Below, piece after piece: positions 45,153 through 53,379 of a stretch of 64,000 nucleotides of DNA. The notes below the pieces were generated by a model. It worked only from the letters and a program-made list of their open reading frames with translations, had not been told where the DNA came from and made no database searches. Within the stretch, counting starts at the first letter, position 1; each line of letters begins with the position of its first letter. The stretch is from Bin55 sp963667455 (GTDB lineage Bacteria > Pseudomonadota > Gammaproteobacteria > Pseudomonadales > Azotimanducaceae), in assembly GCA_963667455.2 (NCBI GenBank), contig CAXXFR010000039.1, forward strand, positions 62,001-126,000, given 5' to 3'. The translations under genes and the position numbers were made by a program.

Positions 45153-45668
45153 TCACTCCTCCAACATGTAGATTGCGGGCAAGCCTCGATACTTGCCATC
45201 AAAGTCCATGCCACGTCCGCACAGAAATCGGTCGGGGGCTTGGAAGCCAACGTAGTCTGCGCTACCTTGGTATTGGGTTTGCTTCTGCACCAGCACGACG
45301 GTTAGCAGTTTCTTGGCTATCGGTTCAATGGTCTTCAATAGCAGATTCATTGTGTCGCCTTCATCGAGAACGGTGTCGACTAGCACGACTACCTTGTTCT
45401 CAAACTCAGTCGGCTCGAAGCCGTAGAGTTGCGGAGTTCCGCCAGTAGTACCCATGAACCGTCGAACACGTACGTAGGAAAGCGATACATCGAAGTTCAT
45501 GCGGCGCATCAAGTCCCAAGTCAATGGAAGTGCACCCTTCAGAATACACACGAACACCGGGTCTTCACCGTGCAAATCCAGGTTGAGCTGAACCGCTAGA
45601 CGATCAATCGTCCGTTCAATTTCCTCTTCGGTGTAGAGAAGCTTCAAGTTGGAAGGATTCCACGTCAT
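45153..45668 (-). CDS. hpt: Hypoxanthine-guanine phosphoribosyltransferase
   Basis: 171 residues, the usual size. The PRPP loop is VVVLVDTVLDEGDTM, preceded by the catalytic-loop region VRVRRFMGTTGGTPQLYG, and the family N-terminal segment VFVCILKGALPLTWDLMRRM is intact. The enzyme joins hypoxanthine or guanine to PRPP giving IMP or GMP. Its ATG overlaps the mscS stop by ATGA, and its TGA abuts the GTG of the methylthioinosine phosphorylase gene, which would supply its substrate. Confidence 0.9.
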   Translation of the reverse strand: MTWNPSNLKLLYTEEEIERTIDRLAVQLNLDLHGEDPVFVCILKGALPLTWDLMRRMNFDVSLSYVRVRRFMGTTGGTPQLYGFEPTEFENKVVVLVDTVLDEGDTMNLLLKTIEPIAKKLLTVVLVQKQTQYQGSADYVGFQAPDRFLCGRGMDFDGKYRGLPAIYMLEE

Positions 45669-46768
45669 TGTTCATCGGGTTCAGGTTGTGGAGGAAGGTG
45701 AAGCGTCTGAGTGGGGAACGCAAACTCTGCACCATTGTCGAGAATGATCTCGCCAATCTTGAGTAGTACGTCTTCCTTGATTTCGTGGTATTCGGTCCAA
45801 ACCGTTGTCTTCGTGAACGTGTAGACGAAGAACTCCACGGCAAAGTCGCCGTAGGAGACTACATTCACCATCAGAGTCCGGTTGAGATCGATTTCCGGAT
45901 GATTCTTCAGCATGTCTCGAACATCGTCAACGATTTTCTTCACAGCTCCAAAATCGTCGTACCGAACGCCAAATGTCTCGTAGATGCGGCGGTTCCTCAT
46001 ACGTTGCGGATTTTCGACCGACAGACTCGTGAAGGTTGAATTCGGCACGTAGAGTGGTCTCTGATCAAAGGTTCGGATTCGTGTGACCCGCCACCCTATT
46101 TCCTCAACGGTTCCTTCGATTTCCTTGTCGGGCGAACGAATCCAGTCGCCAACTGTGAAAGGCTTGTCGACGAACAGCATCAGTGCGCCAAAGAAGTTCG
46201 CCAACAGGTCTCGAGCTGCGAAACCAATCGCAAGCCCTCCGATACCGCCGAAGGCAAGAACCCCTTGAATGCTAAATCCAAAGACTTGAAGCAGAATCAG
46301 AAATGCTGTGATCGAAATTGAAGCCCGAAGCACCTTGCCAACTGCATTGGCGGTTGCAAGATCCCATCGCCTGCGAGAATCATCTTGATCTTCCTGATCC
46401 TGAACGGAGAGTTCGAACGATCGCACGATGCGAAGTGCAAACCAAGCGAGCAAAATGATTACGCTCGCTTCGCGAGCCGTACCCACATACGCGAAGACCG
46501 TTGCTTCAGCTTGTGCGGCAGTGTGTCGGTAGATCACCTCTCCTGCCCACGACAGTCCAACAACCCAGATCGCCCAGACTGTCGGCTTGCCCGCCGCATA
46601 GTAGATGGCATCGTCCCAAGCACTCGGTGTCTTTTCTACCCTGATCGCGAGTTTGCGCAATGCCCAACGCAACAGTTGGTGAACCGCGACCGTGGCAGTA
46701 ACGATGAGAAACACCTGAAGCATCCAGGCACCGTGAGCGTCGTACAAGCCCTGCAGGACTTCTAGCAT
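45665..46768 (-). CDS. mscS: Small-conductance mechanosensitive channel, MscS family
   Basis: 367 residues. Four N-terminal helices precede the pore helix (GGIGGLAIGFAARDLLANFFGALMLF), the beta domain (FTVGDWI ... GTVEEIGWRVTRIRTFDQRPLYVPNS) and the C-terminal alpha-beta domain. It protects against hypo-osmotic shock by opening under tension. Length is a little more than the E. coli MscS (286), with two extra helices at the N-terminus, as in YbdG/YnaI-type members. First gene of the mscS-hpt-MTIP operon. Confidence 0.9.
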   Translation of the reverse strand: MLEVLQGLYDAHGAWMLQVFLIVTATVAVHQLLRWALRKLAIRVEKTPSAWDDAIYYAAGKPTVWAIWVVGLSWAGEVIYRHTAAQAEATVFAYVGTAREASVIILLAWFALRIVRSFELSVQDQEDQDDSRRRWDLATANAVGKVLRASISITAFLILLQVFGFSIQGVLAFGGIGGLAIGFAARDLLANFFGALMLFVDKPFTVGDWIRSPDKEIEGTVEEIGWRVTRIRTFDQRPLYVPNSTFTSLSVENPQRMRNRRIYETFGVRYDDFGAVKKIVDDVRDMLKNHPEIDLNRTLMVNVVSYGDFAVEFFVYTFTKTTVWTEYHEIKEDVLLKIGEIILDNGAEFAFPTQTLHLPPQPEPDEQ

Positions 46769-47161
46769 TCCTTAGCTAACCCTCTCCAATCCACGACCGA
46801 CCGTTCGGGGAGCGACAATTGTAGTTCCCAGTCGCTGTCTATGAGATGTGCATTGGTAAAGGGAATCAGTTCTTCGTCTACAATCGATCCGCGGCAAGCA
46901 AACACAGTCTAGACAAGAGAAACAGAGTTGGAGCGACTGGTAAATCAAGGTTCAAAATCCAGTCGCTCGGTACGATCGTTGTGTCGATCAGACTGAACGT
47001 CGAGAGTGCACCAAGCTATGGATGGCGCAATACCTCTCGTTGCAAGTCAAACCCACCTCAGGTTCGCGATCAACTAGTGAGTCTCGGATCGGCTTCGAAA
47101 ATAGACCTCAACGGGCCTTGCTCACATCTCGGCCACACGTGTCAGAGAATGGTGGAATTGG
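46769..47161. other. 393-base gap, no gene seen
   Basis: The region lies between the mscS start and the end of the small membrane gene on the same strand. The plus-strand open frame 46846-47181 has no protein pattern and reads across the end of the neighbouring gene. It probably holds the promoter of the mscS operon; I see no strong -35/-10 pair or hairpin. Confidence 0.4.
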
Positions 47162-47458
47162 CTAGCGCAACATCTCGATAATTTCCGAGAATCCATGACT
47201 GACCATCAAACCAACAACTGTGAGAACCAATGCTCCATACGCTATGAACAGTGCAATTACCCAGTAAGTTGTAATAGCCATTTTCTTGTTCATGTCCTCG
47301 TTGTACTGAGCGACCTGAGCTATGAGCTTCTGAATTTCAGCCTTCGGCGAGTAGTGCCGAGCATCGACTTCAAGATGGGGCATAAGCCGTTCTCCCTCGA
47401 CACCAAAGTCTTGATTGCAAGTCCCGTTTTCTCCGTTTCCTCCGTTCTCTTCGTTCAT
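47162..47458 (-). CDS. Small membrane protein of unknown function
   Basis: 98 residues from ATG at 47458. The N-terminal part is Asn/Gly/Glu-rich (NEENGGNGENG), the middle a short amphipathic helix (AEIQKLIAQVAQYNEDMNKK) and the C-terminal a 22-residue membrane helix (YWVIALFIAYGALVLTVVGLMV). A longer open frame to 47644 has an unlikely N-terminus. I do not recognise a family. Single gene between mscS and lexA, facing away from lexA. Confidence 0.55.
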   Translation of the reverse strand: MNEENGGNGENGTCNQDFGVEGERLMPHLEVDARHYSPKAEIQKLIAQVAQYNEDMNKKMAITTYWVIALFIAYGALVLTVVGLMVSHGFSEIIEMLR

Positions 47459-47915
47459 CGCTTGCTCGTCTTCGTACGCTGTCCCAAGTGTTCCAATAAT
47501 AGAGTTAGATCCAAAGAGCAGGCTGTACCTTCCATCCCAGATCCGACTCTTGCAACCACCTCGTTTTGTTGAATCACTTCGGATCTCGTTTCCCGGCCAC
47601 AGTCCTCCATGTTCCGAATGGTCTTCCCGTTGTGCCAGGTGCATACTGGATTGATCGACAGGTTTCGGTGTTCACAGGATCATTCTTCAATGCTCTTGCC
47701 CACGTCGCACCACCGGATCCTTTAACCGACAGGCAATTACAAGATACACCGACCTTGGAACCAGCTCTGTTTCCAGGCAGTTCCTGAGAACTAAAACATC
47801 GATTGAGCATCAACGAGGTGCTCAGTTCGAACGCCGGCTAGTCCACTTCGTCTCAGAAACCCATATTCTCGCCGCTGCCCGATTCACCCTCAGATCAAAT
47901 ACTGAACAAAAACAC

Positions 47916-47950
47916 TTGCAATTTTGTACCTAACTGTATACATTATCACT
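47916..47950 (+). promoter_or_regulatory. lexA promoter with a LexA (SOS) box
   Basis: TTGCAA (47916-47921), 17 bases, TACATT (47939-47944) form a plausible sigma70 promoter. ACTGTATACATTATCACT (47933-47950) overlaps the -10; it matches the consensus TACTGTATATATATACAGTA closely in the left half (CTGTATA) but weakly in the right half (TCAC for ACAG). It fits autorepression of lexA. The rest of the 514-base gap from 47459 shows no gene. Confidence 0.6.
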
Positions 47951-47972
47951 ACTGAAACTTGAGGATTCGACG

Positions 47973-48596
47973 ATGCGTCGACAAAAGCAAGTAAAACTCA
48001 CTCAACGCCAACAAGAGGTGTTGGACCTCATTCGCAGCTGGATCGACGACGAAGGCTACCCGCCCACTCGACGTGACATAGCCGAGCACTTCAACTTTCG
48101 ATCTCCCAACGCTTCCGAGGAGCACTTGAAGGCACTGGAACGGAAGGGCGTGATTTCGGTCAACCGCAACACGTCACGCGGCATTCGCGTCGAAGGTCAG
48201 TACGACAGCAGCAAGCTACCCGTAATAGGTAGGGTTGCAGCGGGAAGTCCCATCCTCGCAGAAGAACACGTTGATCGCAGGATCGACGTGTCTCATACGC
48301 TCTTTTCCCCGAAAGCGGATTACTTCCTCAAAGTGCAGGGAGACAGCATGATGTATGCAGGGATCCTGGATGGCGACCTGTTAGCAGTGCACAAGACCGA
48401 GGAAGTTCGCAACAATCAAATTGTCGTTGCAAGAATCGACGATGAAGTGACAGTCAAGCGATTCTTCCGAGGTAGAGATCCATCCAAGGTGGAGTTGCAC
48501 CCCGAGCATCCGGACTACTCCACAATCGTTGTGGACTTGGGCTCGCGAGGATTCGCTATTGAGGGCATCAAGGTCGGACTGGTTAGGCTGGACTAA
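47973..48596 (+). CDS. lexA: LexA repressor
   Basis: 207 residues, the usual size. N-terminal winged helix (LTQRQQEVLDLIRSWIDDEG, PPTRRDIAEHF), hinge, then the self-cleaving domain: scissile Ala90-Gly91 in GRVAAGSP, Ser125 in GDSM and Lys162 in VTVKRF. It represses SOS genes and is cut when RecA is active. GAGGA lies 8 bases before the ATG. The gene is divergent from the small membrane gene and convergent with topA. A weak hairpin at 48633-48650 (TCTAGC/GCTAGA) lies between lexA and topA. Confidence 0.97.
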   Translation: MRRQKQVKLTQRQQEVLDLIRSWIDDEGYPPTRRDIAEHFNFRSPNASEEHLKALERKGVISVNRNTSRGIRVEGQYDSSKLPVIGRVAAGSPILAEEHVDRRIDVSHTLFSPKADYFLKVQGDSMMYAGILDGDLLAVHKTEEVRNNQIVVARIDDEVTVKRFFRGRDPSKVELHPEHPDYSTIVVDLGSRGFAIEGIKVGLVRLD

Positions 48597-48698
48597 CGAT
48601 CCAAGCTCCCTCTAGGTTCGGCTTGCGAGTCGTCTAGCCGCGAAGCTAGAACTATTCCGACGAATTCCTCGAGCGGTGGGAATGCAACAAGGTGATTG

Positions 48699-51341
48699 TT
48701 ACTTCGCTCGAGTGGTCTTCCTGCGAGTACTAGCACCGCTTTGTTCGACCCAGTTGCCCTTCTCAAAGAATGCTGCCCACGGTTTACCCTTACCTTCTGC
48801 ACGCACATAGTGCTGTTGTCTCTTGCGAGAGAACCGAACCGAGGTATCACGCCCAGCGGGGTCCTCTGCAGGCGCAGTAAGCAAGTACATGAACTTTGGA
48901 TCCAGCTTGTTGGCGTACGGTCGGAGCTCCTTCACAAGCGGAGCACGGGTTTTGCGATTCTTGGGGAACTTGCTGGCGGCAAGAAAGATGCCACTTGCTC
49001 CATCTCGAAGAACATAGTGATCGTCAAGATCCTCGCAACGAAGTTCGGGCATAGGAATTGGGTCGGCACGTGGTGGAGCTACTTGCCCATTTCTCAATAT
49101 CTTGCGGGTATTGGAGCAAGTATCAGACGTGCATGAATAGAACGCACCAAACCTGCCCTGCAATCGCTGCATGGGGCTAGAGCACTTGTCACACTCGATT
49201 TCGGGACCGTCATAACCTGGAATCTCAAACTTGCCTGTCTCCAGCTCGTAACCCATACAACCTTGATCCTGACAAATGTGGATCTTGCGGGTCTCGTCTA
49301 TCAAATAGGCAGACATGATCGTGCCGCAGTCTGAACATTTCTTCTTCAGTCGAAGCTCCTTGGCTTCGGCTTCGTCGTCTGCTTCCTGAAGGGAACTCTC
49401 GACATCCGTTAAGTCCATGGTGTTCCGGCACCGATTCTTCGGAGACTCGAAGTATCCGTCGCAACCCAGAAACAATCCCGTTGAACCAATTCGAATAACC
49501 ATGTTGCGACCGCACTCCGAGCACTTGATCGAAGTCTTGGTCGGTAGTTTGCGCTCCATGGACTTGTTGGCAGTCTTGAGATTCTTGGAGAACGAGCGGT
49601 AGAAATCGTCAAGAACTTTTTGCCAGTTCTTGGATCCATCGGCGATTCCATCAAGTTCCTCGGTTTCCATCTTCGAAGTGAACTCGTAGTCAAGTAGATC
49701 GCTGAAACTCTCCATGAGCTTCTCAGTTACCAATTCGCCGATGGGCTCCGCGTAGAACTTGCGGTCGCGCAACGTCACATAGCCGCGATCTTGAATCGTG
49801 GAAATGATCGATTCGTACGTACTCGGCCGTCCGACACCTCTTTCCTCAAGCTCTTTGACGAGACTGGCTTCGCGAAAACGCGCTGGAGGTTTTGTGAAGT
49901 GCTGCTTTTTCTCCAATTCTTCGAGCTGAAGCGATTGCCCCTCTACATACGGTGGCAAGACTTGATCCTCGTCTTTGCGAGCTGGTGCTTGCCACACCTT
50001 CGTGAAGCCATCAAACAACACCACGCGTCCTCGAATGACGAGCTCGTAGTCTCCTGCGGACACCGTGGTTGTGACACTCTCGTATTGAGAGTTGGTCATT
50101 TGACACGCAACAAATCTTCTCCAGATCAAGTCGTAGAGTCTTCGTTCATCAGCGTTTCGAAACTCGGTATCGCCCGGCCTAGCCAAGACACTGGTAGGAC
50201 GAATCCCTTCGTGCGCCTCTTGAGCGCTCTTAGCCTTGGAGGCGTAGGTTCGCTGACTCTCCGGCAGGTACCGTGAGGCGTACTGCTGTCCAATGAACTT
50301 GCGGACACTTTCGACCGCGTCGTTCGACAAATGCATGGAGTCTGTGCGCATGTAGGTAATGAGGCCCCGCTCGTACAAGCTTTGAGCGGTACTCATCGTG
50401 CGGCGAACACGGAAGCCTAGCCGAGTCGATGCAACTTGCTGAAGCGTCGATGTCGTAAACGGACCCTGGGGTCTCGAACCAGTCGGTCTTCGTTCATGCT
50501 TGGCAACTACAAACTCGCAGTTTCGCAAGGCCTCAAGTGCTTCAGCTGCTTCACTCTCAGTACTCGGCGAGAAGTCTTCGCCTTTGAAACGAACTACCTT
50601 GAACCGGTGCGAGCCACTTGGATCGGATTGGTCGGCACTCTGTACCAAGTCGGCGAACAGGTCCCAATACTCTTCAACGTTGAACGCTCGGATCTCACGT
50701 TCCTTTTCGACAACGAGTCGAACCGCAACCGACTGAACGCGTCCCGCGGAGAGGCCACGTGCAATCTTGTCCCACAGCAATGGAGAGAGTTCATATCCCA
50801 CGACCCGGTCAAGATATCTTCGTGTCTTGAAAGCGTCTACACGAGCAAGATCAATCTTGCCGGGGTTTGCAAACGCTGAATCGACAGCTGCTTTAGTGAT
50901 TTCATTGAAAACGACTCGGTGGAAGCGTTCGGGGTCGCCACCGATCAGTTCCTGCAAATGCCAAGCTATTGCTTCACCTTCGCGGTCTAGGTCAGTAGCG
51001 AGATACACACTGTCTGCTCTGTCGGCAGCACTCTTGAGATCGCGAACAACATTGTCCTTTCCAACCGTGATAGCCCAGTTCGCAATCCAGTTCTTGTCTG
51101 GATTGACTCCCATTCGATAAATGCGGTCCGCTCTGAGTCTTGCCTCTCTTGCTTTTGCCTTGTCTGCTGCATTCAGGTTCTTGGGAATGGGTTGAGGCTT
51201 TAGTGTCTTGTCGAGATTGCCGCTGGTTGGGAGGTCTCGTACATGCCCCCTGCTTGACTTGACAACATAGTCTTTCCCTAAGTACTTGCTGATGGTCTTA
51301 ACCTTGCTCGGCGACTCTACGATGACCAGTGATTTGCCCAT
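48699..51341 (-). CDS. topA: DNA topoisomerase I
   Basis: 880 residues from ATG at 51341, which has AGGAG 6 bases before it. The Toprim domain starts LVIVESPSKVKTI and has the ATDLDREGEA motif; the catalytic Tyr lies in GLITYMRTDSMHLS. The C-terminal region has three C4 zinc fingers (CSECGRNM, CSDCGTIM, CDKCSSPM plus matching pairs), as in gammaproteobacterial TopA. It removes negative supercoils. The C-terminal tail is Arg/Lys-rich. The lexA-topA vicinity is kept as in Pseudomonas. Confidence 0.97.
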   Translation of the reverse strand: MGKSLVIVESPSKVKTISKYLGKDYVVKSSRGHVRDLPTSGNLDKTLKPQPIPKNLNAADKAKAREARLRADRIYRMGVNPDKNWIANWAITVGKDNVVRDLKSAADRADSVYLATDLDREGEAIAWHLQELIGGDPERFHRVVFNEITKAAVDSAFANPGKIDLARVDAFKTRRYLDRVVGYELSPLLWDKIARGLSAGRVQSVAVRLVVEKEREIRAFNVEEYWDLFADLVQSADQSDPSGSHRFKVVRFKGEDFSPSTESEAAEALEALRNCEFVVAKHERRPTGSRPQGPFTTSTLQQVASTRLGFRVRRTMSTAQSLYERGLITYMRTDSMHLSNDAVESVRKFIGQQYASRYLPESQRTYASKAKSAQEAHEGIRPTSVLARPGDTEFRNADERRLYDLIWRRFVACQMTNSQYESVTTTVSAGDYELVIRGRVVLFDGFTKVWQAPARKDEDQVLPPYVEGQSLQLEELEKKQHFTKPPARFREASLVKELEERGVGRPSTYESIISTIQDRGYVTLRDRKFYAEPIGELVTEKLMESFSDLLDYEFTSKMETEELDGIADGSKNWQKVLDDFYRSFSKNLKTANKSMERKLPTKTSIKCSECGRNMVIRIGSTGLFLGCDGYFESPKNRCRNTMDLTDVESSLQEADDEAEAKELRLKKKCSDCGTIMSAYLIDETRKIHICQDQGCMGYELETGKFEIPGYDGPEIECDKCSSPMQRLQGRFGAFYSCTSDTCSNTRKILRNGQVAPPRADPIPMPELRCEDLDDHYVLRDGASGIFLAASKFPKNRKTRAPLVKELRPYANKLDPKFMYLLTAPAEDPAGRDTSVRFSRKRQQHYVRAEGKGKPWAAFFEKGNWVEQSGASTRRKTTRAK

Positions 51342-51360
51342 GTTTCTCCTTGGCACACAT

Positions 51361-51573
51361 TCAGAATCCCATCATGGGACTCCACGAAAGCTCTTCTATA
51401 TATACACGATAACGGCCAGTCGCTACTTCGTGCTCCGGGGACTGACCGGTTCCTGCAACTATGACTGAGGTTGGCTTACTTGTGACAACCGCAGGATAAA
51501 AGTAGACGCCGAAAATCCGGTTTAGTTCACCAACAGACCACCATTTCATTTCTCCGTATTGAGTCGACGACAT
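51361..51573 (-). CDS. Possible small protein upstream of topA
   Basis: 70 codons ending 20 bases before topA in the same direction. The peptide has a protein-like mix (MKWWSVGELNRIFGVYFYP ... GRYRVYIEELSWSP), with several aromatic residues and no membrane helix. There is no good ribosome site before the ATG at 51573, and no family is known to me. It could be a leader peptide, a remnant or chance. Confidence 0.25.
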   Translation of the reverse strand: MSSTQYGEMKWWSVGELNRIFGVYFYPAVVTSKPTSVIVAGTGQSPEHEVATGRYRVYIEELSWSPMMGF

Positions 51574-51806
51574 CGACTGGGAACGCCAGCCAATCGTGGG
51601 CGGCGACTCGACTCAGGCAGTTGTTCCAGAACATCCGCTTACTGTCTTCAAAGTCGATTCAGTCGCTTGCGTCAAAATATCTGTTCTAGTTCAATGCACC
51701 TCTACCCAAGCGAGAGCGCAATGCGCTAGGAGCGTTCCCGTCTGATGAAGATCTCAATGAAGTCGGCAAGGTCTATGAGAACCACAAACAATAATTGGTT
51801 ACGCCC

Positions 51807-52253
51807 ATGAAGGGCAGTCCATTCAAGCAGAGAGTGCTGCTCGCAATTCCTCTGTTCGTGGTCGCAGTCTTGGCGATCGTCGCCTGCTTCATGATTTGGA
51901 ACCTGATAAACCCTCAAACACTTGCAGAGGGAGTTCACGAAGATTTCTTCATCTCGTGCGATGACACTGGCCGAACACATTTTCATTTTTGGGTTACAAC
52001 CGAAGTCAACGGAGGCGACTTCGAGGTTCGGAGGGGTGATTTCCCTCTCTTCCCCTGTACCGCTACTCCACCAGACAGCTCGGCGAGTCATGACTTGAAT
52101 CTCTCAGGGGATGGATTGTTTGAGGTCAACAGAGAGTGGAACTATTGCGACAGTATCGAAAAGCGGCTTCAAGCTGACATTGTGATCGACAACGAGGACT
52201 ACGACCAAGTGTTGCCGCCTTTCACATGTGTGGATCGATTAGCAGATACCTAG
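51807..52253 (+). CDS. Small membrane-anchored protein of unknown function
   Basis: 148 residues from ATG at 51807. One N-terminal helix (VLLAIPLFVVAVLAIVACFMIW) anchors an exported, acidic, beta-rich domain with four cysteines outside the membrane (ISCDDTG, LFPCTA, WNYCDS, FTCVDR), which could form two disulfides. No family recognised. An opposite-strand open frame at 51726-52091 is a shadow. A TTG four codons upstream is an alternative start. The 51574-51806 stretch shows nothing else. Confidence 0.55.
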   Translation: MKGSPFKQRVLLAIPLFVVAVLAIVACFMIWNLINPQTLAEGVHEDFFISCDDTGRTHFHFWVTTEVNGGDFEVRRGDFPLFPCTATPPDSSASHDLNLSGDGLFEVNREWNYCDSIEKRLQADIVIDNEDYDQVLPPFTCVDRLADT

Positions 52254-52270
52254 AGAGACTCAATACAAAC

Positions 52271-52840
52271 CTAGTCCTCTCTGTAGTCTTTCCGACTACG
52301 ACTGGCTTCAATGTTCAACGAGATTAGCTCGTCCAGTGCCAACTGAATCTGGTCTATAAAGCCATCAGGCTCGTCAGCAACTCGCTCCTGTCCAATCCAC
52401 GCAACCTGACTCTTTGCACACTCCACTGCAACGAGCTGTTGGGGTAGTTTCTCCAGTACTTTCCCCACTCCGATCCAATACTCCTCGCCCAGATCCCGCT
52501 GTGCTTCATCGAGCGGTGGATTTGCAACGTAGCCTGGCATCGGCTTGGTTGACTCTGGCGCAACGAACACTCTCCACACCGGAACAGCAGAGTATTCGTC
52601 GGCGTACTGTCTAGCCCAAGCAACACACTGTTTGGTCGGATTCTTCAATTTGCCTCCAGCTGTGACACGTTCAACTGCCGTAGCATTGACATCAGGTACA
52701 ACTTGGCTGTAGATAGTGAGATTCTTCTTTCGCGCATCCAGCCGCATTTGCCCAATCCGACGCTGGGCCTTGGATGGAAGCACGTACAACAGGCCTCCAA
52801 AAACGACCACAAATGCTGTTGTCAGAGCTAGCCAGAACAT
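52271..52840 (-). CDS. Hypothetical protein with N-terminal membrane anchor
   Basis: 189 residues: one helix (WLALTTAFVVVFGGLLYVL) followed by a basic stretch (QRRIGQMRLDARKKNL) and a cytoplasmic domain with VPVWRVFV and YWIGVGKVLEKLPQQLVAVE motifs. It resembles a conserved but unnamed gammaproteobacterial protein often near topA, from memory only. Divergent from the universal stress protein gene over 74 bases. Confidence 0.65.
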   Translation of the reverse strand: MFWLALTTAFVVVFGGLLYVLPSKAQRRIGQMRLDARKKNLTIYSQVVPDVNATAVERVTAGGKLKNPTKQCVAWARQYADEYSAVPVWRVFVAPESTKPMPGYVANPPLDEAQRDLGEEYWIGVGKVLEKLPQQLVAVECAKSQVAWIGQERVADEPDGFIDQIQLALDELISLNIEASRSRKDYRED

Positions 52841-52914
52841 GCTTGCAGTTTAAGTCCTACCTGTGCAAACTGTACATAATTTAGCTTCCTACCAGAAACT
52901 GTCCAATCGATACG

Positions 52915-53361
52915 ATGAGCGGGTATTCACGCATCCTTCTCGCCGTTGATCTGACGGAAGATTGCCGACACGTTGCCGAGCAAGCGGCCGAACTAACAAG
53001 ACTTTATAATGCCGATCTTCACATCGTGCACGTCATAGAGCCACAAACCCTGGCATACGGGGATGAGATTCCCATGGATCTGTCCTCACTGCATGAAGCA
53101 ATCTATGAACAAGCAGAGTCCTACTTGCGTGACCTCTCCCGAGAATTCGGCATTCTTGCGGCTCGTCAACATCTGGTCTTCGGACGCATCGACAGTGAGA
53201 TCCCCCGAATTGCCATTCAGGAAGAAATCGACGTCATCGTGGTCGGTAGTCACGGGCGGCACGGTCTTGCGATCCTATTTGGATCCACGTTGAATGGAGT
53301 GCTTCAACGAACAACGTGCGATGTTCTGGCCGTGCGTGTCGGTGATTCCCGTACTGTCTAA
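52915..53361 (+). CDS. Universal stress protein, UspA family
   Basis: 148 residues. The Usp fold is clear: start SRILLAVDL, then the ATP-binding end GSHGRHGLAILFGSTLNGVL with the G-x2-G-x9-G-S/T pattern. Members bind ATP or AMP and protect cells in stationary phase or stress. It is followed 18 bases later by the lytic transglycosylase gene on the same strand. Confidence 0.92.
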   Translation: MSGYSRILLAVDLTEDCRHVAEQAAELTRLYNADLHIVHVIEPQTLAYGDEIPMDLSSLHEAIYEQAESYLRDLSREFGILAARQHLVFGRIDSEIPRIAIQEEIDVIVVGSHGRHGLAILFGSTLNGVLQRTTCDVLAVRVGDSRTV

Positions 53362-53379
53362 CCACGTCGATCAAGCCTA

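Noticed and set aside
46846..47181. Plus-strand open frame of 111 codons in the gap upstream of mscS
   Set aside because: Composition is not protein-like and it overlaps the end of the better-supported small membrane gene on the other strand.
48633..48650. TCTAGC/GCTAGA hairpin between lexA and topA
   Set aside because: Only 6 bp and no T-run on either strand, so not called as a terminator, though it lies in the convergent gap.
51726..52091. Minus-strand open frame of 121 codons
   Set aside because: It is antisense to a frame with a clear membrane helix and cysteine pattern, and itself has no domain or ribosome site.
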